64,000 nt of DNA from Rhizophagus irregularis. Lineage: Eukaryota; Glomeromycota; Glomeromycetes; Glomerales; Glomeraceae. The notes beneath the pieces are model-generated. The model did no database searches, had not been told where the DNA came from, and was given only the letters and a program-made list of their open reading frames with translations. Both the position numbers and the translations under genes were made by a program. The stretch covers positions 1,302,001 through 1,366,000 of the forward strand of contig NC_089441.1 of assembly GCF_026210795.1 (NCBI RefSeq), in the 5' to 3' direction. This document shows positions 41,654 to 52,836 of this stretch, piece by piece; within the stretch, counting starts at the first letter, position 1; every line of letters starts with the position of its first letter.

Positions 41654-43089
41654 TCATCCAACATCAAAGGTTCCTATCGGTATACCATCAAGTTTGGGAT
41701 AAGAACATGGATTATCATCAGGATAACTTGTCCAAGTACCATCATTATGTAAATATAAGTTATTATAACCAAATATTGGACCGAAATATGGATAACAAAC
41801 TATAGAATATTTATTACCATTACTATAACCTACTTTTTCCGTTTGGACGTTCTTTTTATTTGTAAATGAGAATAAAAAACTATCTTTCGTGCGTTTAAAA
41901 GAACCATTTGTTGAATCCCATTCAAGTGGATTATATCCTCCAATTATTCCTTCAGAATTTTTAATTTTTAATACAATTATAGTAGCCCCCCTATTATCAC
42001 ATTTTTTATGAAATTCTATGGCCGTATTACCATCTCTGCTAGCTCTATATAAAAGATTAAATTTATAAAGACCAAATTTTCTTTCCCCATTTCTATCAAT
42101 CCAATTTGTAAGTAGGTTAACATGTCTTTGATCAATTATCACGGAATTAATATCTTTTAAATATCTTGATGCTAAATTATTAAGTTTTGGCTTGTATTCA
42201 GGAATCATGTAATAATTCAAAAGATCATTTCTATATTCCTTTGATAAAATTTCTTCATAAGGTTTAATTTTGATCATATAATCCTTAGGAGATATATCAT
42301 AAAATCTAATTAAAGGAATAAACCTACAAATAATCCTTTTAAAGGTCATAATATCATCTTGATTCCATTGAGATACATCTCTACTAAAATTATGTTCTTG
42401 TGCCAATCCCCATTTAACTATATTTTCCCAAATTTCAATTTCATCTATATTCAAATCTTCACGTTTTAAAATGATTTCCAATAATTGAGCGGATAGTTGA
42501 GTGAATTTATTTGAATTAAAAAAATTTTCTGGTTCAAGACAAATTGTTTCCAAACAAAGATCTCGTAAATTAATGAGAGATTCGTAATAAAAAACAGTTT
42601 GAAGAGCTTCAACCGGATCATTTTGTAATAATTGACGATGTTCAACAATATAATCTTTAGTAAGCCTAGTTAAATTTTCTAAATTTAATTCATCTGAAGC
42701 GATTATAATATTTAAAAGTTCGGTTCCAATTTTGTCTGTGATATCAACATAACCAACATAAAGATATCTAAAAAAAAAAATTGAAAATAAATGAAATATA
42801 TTTGTAAAAATTGTATATTATTTAATATAACTTACTTAAGAATAACGTCAAAAACTTGAGGAGAAATGTTCGGTTTATAAATTACATATTTTTCATCTTT
42901 TTTCTCAATATTTTTATCGGAAATTATATTATCGAAATATTTGGATCTACATCGTAAGATATTAGAATGAGCATGAAATTCCTTAGAATCATGTTTTTTT
43001 CCAGCGTAAATGATAACATTATAATCCGTTTCAGTTTTAAGTAACTGTTCAAGCGCTTTGGTTATTTCAGTTTCGAAATGATATGTCAT
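41654..43089 (-). CDS. BTB/POZ-BACK-TLDc domain protein, probably shortened by a terminal frameshift
   Basis: Minus strand, exons 43089-42836 and 42767-41654, 455 residues. BTB at residues ~15-110 (DYNVIIYAGKK, EFHAHSNILRCRSKYFDNII), a BACK-like helical region (LNIIIASDELNLENLTRLTK; VEALQTVFYYESLINLRDLC; WENIVKWGLAQ), then TLDc from ~285 (SVIIDQRHVNLLTNWI, KFNLLYRASRDGNTAIEFHK, ATIIVLKIKNSEGIIGGYNP, FLFSF). BTB proteins of this type serve as CUL3 ubiquitin-ligase adaptors (family knowledge); TLDc proteins are often linked to oxidative stress. The frame stops right after IGTFDVG. One frame over, the DNA continues with DDFEVFQVIKK to a stop at 41568-41566; EVFQV is the usual end of this family, so a 1-nt insertion in GATGTTGGATGATTTT (~41652-41660) seems likely. 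Confidence 0.88.
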
Positions 43090-43104
43090 TTTATCAGTAT
43101 TTAT

Positions 43105-44793
43105 ACGTTTATAATTATAAATTTTTTGATATTTTATTAAGGAAAAGAGAAAGATTTAACGTAAGGATATTATTTTAAGTCTTTTATATTTAATTTTCTT
43201 TTCATAAAAGCTCCATTAACTCCCATATAAGAATATATTAGGGGTTTTTTTATAGAACGGAAATCATCTCCGATTTCTTTCATATAATTGCATGAAAATT
43301 TCATTATAATGCAAATTTTAGCTATTTACGATAATCTATGTGATAAATTTCTTTGGAATTTCTTTTTTGGTAAAAAAAATTTCCATTTTTTCTTTATGTT
43401 CTGTATATTCATTAAGCACAAATACAGACTTTTTGGAAACTTTTTGCAAAACTTTCTCCTGCGCCTCAGAAAATAATACTTTTTGTCGATCCAAATCCTC
43501 AGCTTGCTTTATTTTCCTTGTAAATATTAAATCCCGTAACTTTTTTAAAAATTATCCATTACTACATATGTTAATAAATATTCTCAAATTATAAAGGCAA
43601 AATAGAGTTTTGTCCACAAAGTGAAGGGACTGCCAAAGATGTAAAGTAATACCCCCAGTGAGTTGTTTCCGATCATAATAGTTACCAAATTAATGTAATG
43701 CTCTGAGCGTCTTGCCGCTCAACCACGCTAGTTAAATAAGGAGGTCCTAGGAACCTGGGTTCATAGGTATATAAAAACAAATCTCCATGATTTTTTGAGG
43801 AACGAGGAAAATTATGGAGGGTAGTGGACAAGAGTTAGTTAATATGTATCAGGAAAAAATAGCTAGAAAAGATGAACAATTAATACGTGGCGAAGATAAC
43901 AGACATTGGACGACAGAGAGGTAACAGAGGTAAAGAATGAGCATACCGTTACTTGCGATTATAATGATATATAATATGACAAGATGGAACCAACGGCAAA
44001 ACTATTTTCCGAAAAATCGTTTCTTTGGGAAACGATCAGAGACACGTGATTTTACACAAAAAGTATATATCTCAAAATACATTAAGATAGAAAAATTCAA
44101 AGGGAGAATGTCAACTACTTCTTGAAAAATGTAAAGATTATTTGGAGCTGAAAAACGAGCGTATGTGGTCAAGAATGAGTAATCAAGTATAGTTACAGAA
44201 AAATTAGTCACAGTTACTGATCTGGGATTCTATTTTTTAAATCAATAACGAAGCATCACTTAATTCCATTTCCTATTATTTTCATAATCGAATTCTGGTA
44301 TTTGCATTAATATGAACCACTTTCACCTAATAATAACAAAAATGGTGATATCTTTCGTTAAAATAGCTATTATACACAAATAAAACCATTGCATTCGGGA
44401 TAAAAAATTACTTTTATTCGTTTCATTAAATACAATCAGTAAAATTAGTAATAATAAAAGAGTAACTGATGGAAAACGCAGGAGTGACAAATAGGACATA
44501 TGACTAATATGCAGTAATATTGTTAACACGTGAATTAATACGTATCAGTCTCAATAAAAGTTTTGATACTGGGTCATATCAAAGCGTCATAAGCCTGTGA
44601 TACATGCGGAAAATAAAATTAAAATCATTAAAATCATAGCAATGACACGAACCTACATATATTTGATCTGCAGTAGTCAAAATATAATCAATACAAAAAG
44701 TTTATGATTTATCAATGAAAAAATTCCTCATAAACTGTTCCTTTTGTTTCTTCTTTCTGCAAAAAAATATTTTTACATTTATTATTTCGTATC
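43105..44793. other. Intergenic with a gene relict and a tRNA-like patch
   Basis: 43814-43920 (plus) reads MEGSGQELVNMYQEKIARKD then EQLIRGEDNRHWTTER, and 44090-44190 reads NSKGECQLLLEKCKDYLELK then NERMWSRMSNQV and a stop. Both are coiled-coil-like and plausibly two exons of one small protein, but I could not join them in frame, so a relict is likely. 43700-43770 has, on the minus strand, AGCGTGGTTGAGCGGCAAG, similar to the A-box half of a tRNA, without a matching B-box or acceptor stem. Confidence 0.4.
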
Positions 44794-46912
44794 ATGTCTA
44801 TTACCGTTGCCAAGATCGATACTAGAAGCGTCAATATGACAGGTTTGTGACCTTGTGTGACAAAAGATCTAATTTTGTATTTATTCTAACTATTACTGAC
44901 AATATAGTTGAAGTACGAAGCAACAGTCTTAATTCCTCAGCCGATTTTGATAAAATCTCAAAGGATATGGAAGAAAGAGAATACGTTGAAAATAAGAATG
45001 GTAATATAAACATTGGTAATTATTTGTAACATTAATTTTTATTATTAATATTATGACTATTCTATTACAAGGTAATATCGTTCCTTACATAACTAAAGAA
45101 AACGCGTGTGAAATTCACCAAATTTTAAATGATCCGAATGTATTGGATATGTTTTTTGGCAGTGAAGAACCACCATATGTTAAACAAAACTTGTACATTG
45201 TAGTGAACGAAATGCCAGAAATAAAGTTGCAAAGTTTGGGAAAATTTATGATAAAATATATTGAGTGGGGGACTTTTACGGAAAACTTACCTCTAAACGA
45301 TCCACCACAGGAAGCACTCTCCTCTAAAGATATAGAAAAATTTAACAATATATTAGATACCGAACTTGGGGATGACTTTCGTTCAAAACACCATAACCTT
45401 ATTGCTATTAGTTTATATTGGAAAATTAGAAATGAACTTTACGAGAATGTACCTGCTATCGTATTTTATGTAATACGTAAGAATATTTTACCTCATAATA
45501 ACTCTCTTTTTCCTGAAAATATTGGCGGTTTTATTACAGATGTATGTGAAGGTTTTTATAAACCAACCGTTGTTGAACGAGGGGAAATCGATTGTTGTGA
45601 ATATAAGGAAATGGTATCACCTGGATCTAGTATTGGCGTAAAAAGTAGAGTAGGAACTTTAGGATTTTTCGTTAAAGACTCCAACCAGCAAATATATTTG
45701 ATGACAAACGAACATGTTGTTTCAGGACACAATTCTGAATATATACACCAACCATCTGACTTTGACTACATTGGTCGTTCATTGGATGATCTGGCATCAT
45801 CATTAGAAACATTAGAGGGATTGATCTTTAAAGATAAACAAATAAACGATTCTGAGAAAAAACTTACTATTATTGAATCGTTCAATCTGAAGAATGTAAT
45901 GAACGAAGAGCATGGTCACTCAGCCTTGACAGAAGATATGGAAGAATTAAAAAGATTAGAATCAGTAATCTCAGTCTTGAAAGAAGTTATAGTTGAGGAA
46001 GATGGAAATAATGTAAAACATCAGGATTTATTGAGAATGCATGAAGCTTTCAACAAATTATTGATGTTTAGAACAGAAAATAAGTTAGAAAACGAAAAAA
46101 AAAAGGAGTTACAAGTAGAACTAGAAAAATTAAAGGCATTACAAATAATGCTTAAACTGCATAGACTCGAATGTGAATTCAACAAAACAAAAAAGGAATG
46201 GAATGAAATTTCAAACATTGATTATGAATTTTTCAAGAACAAATTGTCTAAAAAACTTAAATTTCTGGATTCAAGATATCAGACATGTATAGAAAATAAA
46301 AAAAAATTCGAATCTGCGCAACAAACAGATACTAGATTTGCTATAATTGAAAAAGGCGTACGTGGTAATTATGAATTTGGTCAATATAAGTATGGTGTTG
46401 ATGCCGCCATTGCCCTCGTACTAACCGATAAGCGAGAATTAAACCCAAGTAAATTTGCTATTAGAAATAGTTCGTTCAACATTTATAATATCCCTAACAT
46501 ACGTCTTACTGGTTTAAAGAAGAATATTAATGATATTGCATCTAGACGTATATTTAAGGTTGGACGTACAACTGGATTGACCGAAGGAGTGATTAAAGAA
46601 GTTCCTGTCTCAGTTAATACTGGAAACATGATGAGACGCCAAGTTGGAATTTTCCATGATGTTTTAATGGAGGGCGACAAAAACAAAGATATATGGCTTG
46701 ACAGACAAATATTGGTAAAGGCTATAAAAGGCACATTCATAAATTTCATGAGTAAAGGAGATTCAGGATGTGCATGGTTCGATATTGATGGGAATGTCAT
46801 AGCATTAGGTCATGGGTCAATAATAATAAGAGGGGTGGATTATTGTGTGGGCTCACCAATTAACGTGGTTCTTAAGGCTTTCCATCCTTTGGAACTTTCA
46901 TTAGTAGTATGA
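44794..46912 (+). CDS. Trypsin-fold serine protease-like protein with coiled-coil insertion
   Basis: Main frame 45053-46912 (619 codons). A three-exon model adds 44794-44842 and 44908-45000 and enters at 45072, giving 660 residues; all joins keep frame, but the upstream exons are unproven. The catalytic half begins SRVGTLGFFVKD. The putative triad is His in LMTNEHVVSG (221 in the 619-residue frame), Asp in YGVDAAIALV (450) and Ser in SKGDSGCAWF (571), with FKVGRTTGLTEG between Asp and Ser. In ordinary trypsin folds His and Asp are about 45-50 residues apart. Here ~230 residues separate them, and most of that is a Lys/Glu/Leu-rich predicted coiled coil (~255-430). The N-terminal ~190 residues match no family I know. 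The overall plan recalls plant NAL1-type trypsin-like proteins (inference). No signal peptide, so probably intracellular. Confidence 0.8.
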
Positions 46913-49691
46913 GTTTATTATTTTATGATATTGACATGTATAATCATCACCTAGAATTATAAACAAAATAGAAATATATGCGTATGATAAAAATCAAAGA
47001 ATAAATGTAAAGATCGCGAGATGCGATAGTTTTATATACTGCTTTATAATAAATATATTGTATTACCATATGGGCGGATTTGCGGAATTAAGAAAAAAAA
47101 ATATATATATTTTTTTTTAAATTATTTTATTTATAAAATGCAATTTAAAGTTACAGTGATTTCCGTTCCGTACATTGGCAATCCCATACAACTTTTGTAT
47201 TATTCAGGAAAATACCCTGAGATATTTAAATAGCCATCTCCGTTTAAATATCATGACATTTACGATATTTTTGACAAGAGTGTTCGGAATGTGTAATATG
47301 GTGTACCGTTTGGACCAAAAGTGACAAAATTATGAAAATCGAAATTTTGAAATTTTGAAATTTCCATTTTCGAAATTTCCTTTTATGTGAAATTCTCTTT
47401 AATGGTATGAATCGACGGTACACAAATTCCAGAATTAGAAATTTTGTACACCTAATTTCCTGTTTTGGAAATTTGTGTAACGTCGATCTATACCATTAAA
47501 GGGAATTTCACATAAAAGGAAATTTCGAAAATGGAAATTTCAAAATTTCAAAATTTGCTTTTCGAAATTTCAGCTTTCAAGATTTCAAAATTTTGATTTT
47601 CGAAATTTCAGTTTTCAAAATTTCAAAACTTGCCGAAAAGAAGACCAAATTTTCAATTTGGAGATGACGTAAATTATTTTGAGACCATACTATGTCAAAG
47701 TTCAATCTTCATATATTCAATATTATCTTATTAACTTATTTTTGATAAAAGGTATTGTAATTTCCTTAAAAATTTCAAAAAACTAAAATTGGAAATTCCT
47801 CAGAAAAAAATGCTAGAACCATGATTTTGATATTGCTCACAGTCTTCTAGAAGCTTGCTACTCTTCTTGATTTGTAATAATCGGTATGATAGTCTGTTGC
47901 TCTCCAATTCGAAAGATATTGTAGCTGATACTTTTACTAAACAAATAATTCATTCTTTTTTTATATATAGTGAATTATCTTGATATTATTTAGGAAAATA
48001 CAGGGTTTTCTTGCGATAAACTGTTCAGATATAATTGCATTATCTTCTAAGACAAACCCAAACGTTATAACATCAGTGTTAATTTGGAACTTTTAATATT
48101 ACGATTGATGAAAATGATCATGCACTTTCATATAATATGCAAATACTTAAATTATAGATAATTAGTAAATTACATCAATCGTAATAATTTTTGGTGGTGA
48201 TACAAGACTTTGTTGTAAAAGTTTTTTATAATACGAGATTGAGTTAAATCATTTTATGTGCGGTACAGTGTCCAAAATGTTTAGAGAATCGACTTTAAAT
48301 TCAAACAAAAAAAATCTAAATTGAAAGTTCGTTAGCGTAAATTAGGTTTTAACGAAAAGTAAAATAAATAAATAAATAAATTTTGGAAAAAAAAAATTTT
48401 TTTTTGTCCAAAAAAAATGAGTCGTGACTCGTGATTATAAACTTACAATTAAATTTCTTATTTAACAATGATTTATTTATAGAATAATAAAGTTCAATTT
48501 GGTAATATATTTATATTTTAAAATAGTTAAAAATAATCTAATTTTATCATTTTGCTGCGCCATCATTTATTTCTCGAAAAACTTATATCCTTCCATTTCA
48601 AATTCCAACTAATCTAAATTCCGCACTATTTGGGTTCAAATTACCAAAAGTAGCGATGTTAATAGCTGATCAGCCGTCTCAGAAAGTTTATTTTATTTGT
48701 GTATGAAAAAGTTTGTAAATCATATGAAGCATAATAATATATTATACATTCGGAAATCGGAATCATTAGAAGTATTCAGTAGGACAAACCAGCCGTTTGA
48801 TTTCAATATTGTTTCACATTACAAGTTTTGCATGTGCAAAAGAATTTGTAAATCGGACAAAAAATTCCATCTATCAATATTTACAAATGGAAAAAAAATA
48901 AAGATACGAAAAGAGAAAAAATATTCAATAATATAGTCGATTTAATCAATGTTTATTAAAAATAAAATCCGCAAGAAAATTGCCAAGATTTTTATTTTTC
49001 TTACTATTAGTACTTTAGAAAAAATTTACTGCGACGAGTAAATTTGTGTAACGATACCAAGTCCTTCCATGGTGAACAATTTTTGAACTTTGGAAGAGAC
49101 TTTTGAAACGAATAAAGCAATAATTTAATTAATTTATGCATGCATTAAGATTATATTGATATAATAAATATTATTTCCAAGAAATATTCTTTTTCTAAAT
49201 CGAATTTATTTGTTCTTTTTTGAAACTCATAAAAGGAAATACATTGCGACAATGCCAATTCCTTAAGAAGACATACACATTGATCAATATGATCGTCAAA
49301 AAACAATTTACTTTTAGCCTAATCTAAAATTAGAAAATTATGAACATCGAAAAAACGCCACATTATGTAATACAGTAAAAAAGTAACTTATTGTAACAAT
49401 GATTTTTTTGGAAATCTAAAAATAATCCTTTCAAAATCAACGAAGAAAAAAAAAAATTATATATATAAAGCGATGGATTTCGAAAAGATTTTTTGGTTCA
49501 GAAAACATTCATTAGATAAATATAAGATTTTGCATACAATTTACATAAACATAGATATTATACATATATTAGAAAATATAGATTTCAATAATTCATAAAC
49601 GTGTACATATTTCATATTATACATTTATTCATTTTTTTTTTAATACTTCATAAACATACATAGACTAAATTTAAAAAATTACCGTACGAAA
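46913..49691. other. Intergenic with a large palindrome
   Basis: Apart from the inverted repeat at 47341-47557 and GAAATTTC-rich sequence to ~47640, nothing supportable. The open frame at 48697-48936 is Lys-rich and without domain. Confidence 0.5.
47341..47557. repeat. Near-perfect palindrome, ~90-bp arms
   Basis: The left arm (47341-47430) and right arm (47467-47557) are reverse complements with a few mismatches and small indels. Matching phrases are TTTCCATTTTCGAAATTTCC / GGAAATTTCGAAAATGGAAA, TTTTATGTGAAATTC / GAATTTCACATAAAA, and TTTAATGGTAT / ATACCATTAAA. The loop is ~36 bp. GAAATTT-type repeats continue past the right arm. No coding capacity; likely a fold-back transposable element. 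Confidence 0.9.
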
Positions 49692-51041
49692 ATGTCATTA
49701 GAATCTCAATCTAGAATTTTCACAAAATCAAATCTGGTTTATATACCTTTGTCTATAACAACCGCCCATACATTAAATTTCATCATTAATTCACCTTTAT
49801 CAACATGGCAACAATTTCCACCAAAATTACCTGATTCAATTTATTTATCAATATGGTTTATTCCATTGTTATTATTCATATCACTTACATTTGAACCAAT
49901 TAGAACAAGAAAACGTTTTTACACTTTATTATCTCTAGCGCTTATATATTTATCAATCCCAATTAGTTTTCGTAAGGGAAATTATCCGATTAAACTTCAA
50001 AATGATTTGGTTGGTCGTAGTGCAGTTTTCGGGATGAAAATGTTATTATTCTTAAAATTAAATAGATCATACAATAATCCTAAAAATCAAAAAGAATTCA
50101 AATCATATCTTTGGTCATTATTTAATTGGCGTTTTGATTCTTATATAATTTCTCCAAAATCGGATGATCCTTTGATTATTAAATCTCCTACAACTTCACA
50201 AATTAACGGAAAGTTGATCAGCCGCTTCATAATTGCTTTTGTAAAATGGTTAATTTATGAACTTATAAGTTTCTTTTCACATAAGTATGTAGTAGAAATA
50301 CCAGAAAAGGCTTATCAAGTTCGCTTAATTGAATTTATTACAAAAGGAATCCCTGCCATTACAATGTCTTCAATTTCACATTACTTGAATATCACTTTAT
50401 CTATATACTTGTTGCTTTCATTACTTTATGATGTTTTCACTATTACTAACACAATTTTCTTTCGTCTTTTCTTTCATTCCACATCGGAAAATAACAATCA
50501 CAAATCTATTTTAATTAAATCCGGTTTTCTTACTCCTTCAGAATACGTTTCTTTAAAAGAATGGATGATTACATTCGTATTCAATACAAAACATTTATTT
50601 AACGAGCCATGGATAGCATCAAGTCCTCGTGATTTTTGGTCCACTCGTTGGCAATTAATGTTTAGCGAAATTTTTAAAGAATTAGGTTACTTACCTGTTA
50701 GAAATTTTCTCTCTTCATTCGTTCCAAGGAAATTTGCAAATATGATGGGTGTACTTGGTGCTTTATGTTTTAGTAGTTTATTTCATGAATACCTTATTAT
50801 TGGACAATTTAATATTTGGACGGGTGAACATTTCTTTTTCTTTATGATTCATGGAGTTATAATGATTTTATGGGAAGCTGTGTTTGGTTATGAGAAAAAA
50901 AATGAGATTACAAAGTGTAAAAGATTTTTAAAATGGGTTTTGTTATTAATTATTAATTTAATATTTATACCAGCATTTATTGAACCTATGATAAGAAAAC
51001 GTGAGAATTTTCTTCTTCGATCATATTTTTCTAGTCAATGA
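49692..51041 (+). CDS. Membrane-bound O-acyltransferase, wax-synthase-like
   Basis: Intronless, 449 residues. Multi-pass membrane protein with hydrophobic segments at ~50-70 (YLSIWFIPLLLFISL), 78-95, ~175-195, ~235-255 (TLSIYLLLSLLYDVFTI), 345-370, 375-395 and 410-435. The wax-synthase/MBOAT signature is present: FNEPWIASSPRDFWSTRWQL then MFSEIFKELGYLPVRN, and the presumed catalytic His in SSLFHEYLI (residue 365). Members transfer acyl groups from acyl-CoA to long-chain alcohols or other acceptors in the ER membrane (family knowledge). Substrate cannot be predicted. Length fits the fungal family. Start fixed by the first Met, preceded by A/T-rich leader with AAAATG context. Confidence 0.85.
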   Translation: MSLESQSRIFTKSNLVYIPLSITTAHTLNFIINSPLSTWQQFPPKLPDSIYLSIWFIPLLLFISLTFEPIRTRKRFYTLLSLALIYLSIPISFRKGNYPIKLQNDLVGRSAVFGMKMLLFLKLNRSYNNPKNQKEFKSYLWSLFNWRFDSYIISPKSDDPLIIKSPTTSQINGKLISRFIIAFVKWLIYELISFFSHKYVVEIPEKAYQVRLIEFITKGIPAITMSSISHYLNITLSIYLLLSLLYDVFTITNTIFFRLFFHSTSENNNHKSILIKSGFLTPSEYVSLKEWMITFVFNTKHLFNEPWIASSPRDFWSTRWQLMFSEIFKELGYLPVRNFLSSFVPRKFANMMGVLGALCFSSLFHEYLIIGQFNIWTGEHFFFFMIHGVIMILWEAVFGYEKKNEITKCKRFLKWVLLLIINLIFIPAFIEPMIRKRENFLLRSYFSSQ

Positions 51042-52836
51042 AATTATTTTAAATTTTTGTAACATTTTATATATTATTTTAACATAAATAAAATAGATTA
51101 AATTTCTTCATTAAAATATAAATTCGTGACGTAATATCAGATTATTCAGATATCAAAATATCAAAAAAAAAATAGTTATGTTATAAAGTTTACATCTAAA
51201 CATATGACTATGATGTTAATGTTACGTCACATAATTAAAATTAAAAATAATATAAATAATAATATGTAATAATTAAATAATAATAGATAAATTCCCATCT
51301 AATCATAGTCCTTCGTTGGGATTGGTCATAAAGTTGTAAAAAAACGCAATTAAATATTTTTTTTTTTTTTTTAAGATTAGTACCCCAAATTTAACGTTTC
51401 GGATAGAATATTTAATTCATAAATTTATTCCGATATCTCATATTAGGTTAGCGTTTAAAATCATGCAATCCGTCCGCCCGGTTATGGATATCCGAATATC
51501 CGGATGTCCGAAATGTTGGTGGAACATAAATAGTGCTGGCCGGAATTTACTGTCACGTGACTTAAGTTCGCAGGTTTAAAAATGGTTAAGACTATGTACA
51601 CTAACGGATAAAATTTTTTTTAGCATCAAATTTCCCCAAAAGCTGGGAAAATTTTTAAGATTTTTTTTGAAACTTTATTTTATTTATTTTTTTTTGTTTA
51701 TTATGAATTTAAGGAAAATATGATAAGTTTTATCATCATTATTTTATCTTTTATACGTTAAAAAAACTTAGAGATAATTTTTCTAATAAAAAATTTCAAT
51801 ATATAACCAAAATGTAGGGAGTTCTTTTTTTTAAATAAGTAATGATGGTAGATTGTTAAACAGAATTTTAAATTACTGTTAATAGTCTAACAGGTAACGG
51901 GATTATCCGTGAATGATCATGCATCCAGAAAAATAATTCGTTATCTGAGTTACAGATCGGATCGAGAACGGATTATCCGGATGAACGGGTTTCGGATCTC
52001 ATCTTTAATTTAGTTATTATAAACAAAGTAAGATTCCGTGAAAATGAAAACGTAAACAATAATTAACATAACTTTAAAAAAATAAATATTGTTAAGTTAA
52101 GCTTGACAAGTTTTCATTAATAAACAAATCAATTTTTAATTTCAAATTGATTGTTTATCAAACACAATAAATTCTTTCATTGTTAAAAAAAAAAAACGAT
52201 GATTAATCAAAATATAATATAATAAAGGATAAATTTACATTTGAAAATAGAAAAATGAGAACTGCAAGTTGAAAGTTTAAAACATGGGTTGCATTTTTCT
52301 TTTAAAAAAAAAAATTTGGGCGTAAAAAAAAAATTAAATTTTTTTTTTCTATTACACATTTACATATATATGGCTAATCATACAGTTTCATAATCGTTAC
52401 AAATCTACGAAATCTGCGTGTCCTCCTGACAAAAATCCCATATTTGCTGATCAAATCTTCACCGATATTCAGGTTACACATTATAATGGAAACGTAAATC
52501 ATTTTCAATAACGATAAATATTAAAAAAAAAAAATTAATAATTAGATTTATTATACACGATTCTTTTATTTGTTAGTACAAATGAAAATTTAAATTCCGC
52601 ATTATCATTTGATATTTATAACTTTATTTCATTGAAGTAAACAAGTAACCGTTAAATAAAGGACTTATGCCCTATGGCAATCACCATCAAAGTTCAGTTC
52701 AACAAAGCAAAATATTGTATTACCATAACCTGTATGTTGTATACAATGCTACGGCATTATAAATATTTCTTATTTATCCCTAAGATCACATAAAAAATCA
52801 TTTTATAAAATTTGAAAAAAAACAAAAATAAAAAAA
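51042..52836. other. Intergenic with CCGGAT-type repeat remnants
   Basis: 51470-51560 has GGATATCCGAATATCCGGAT followed by GCTGGCCGGAATT and TCACGTGAC; 51890-52005 has GGATTATCCGGATG phrases. These resemble a decayed DNA transposon with ends ~500 bp apart. The rest is A/T-rich. The ~130 bases before 52837 are A-rich with several stops and are the likely kinase 4 promoter/leader. Confidence 0.45.

Noticed and set aside
43700-43770. Minus-strand tRNA or SINE A-box
   Set aside because: The 5' half resembles a Leu/Ser-type tRNA start, but no B-box or 3' acceptor stem follows within 100 bases.
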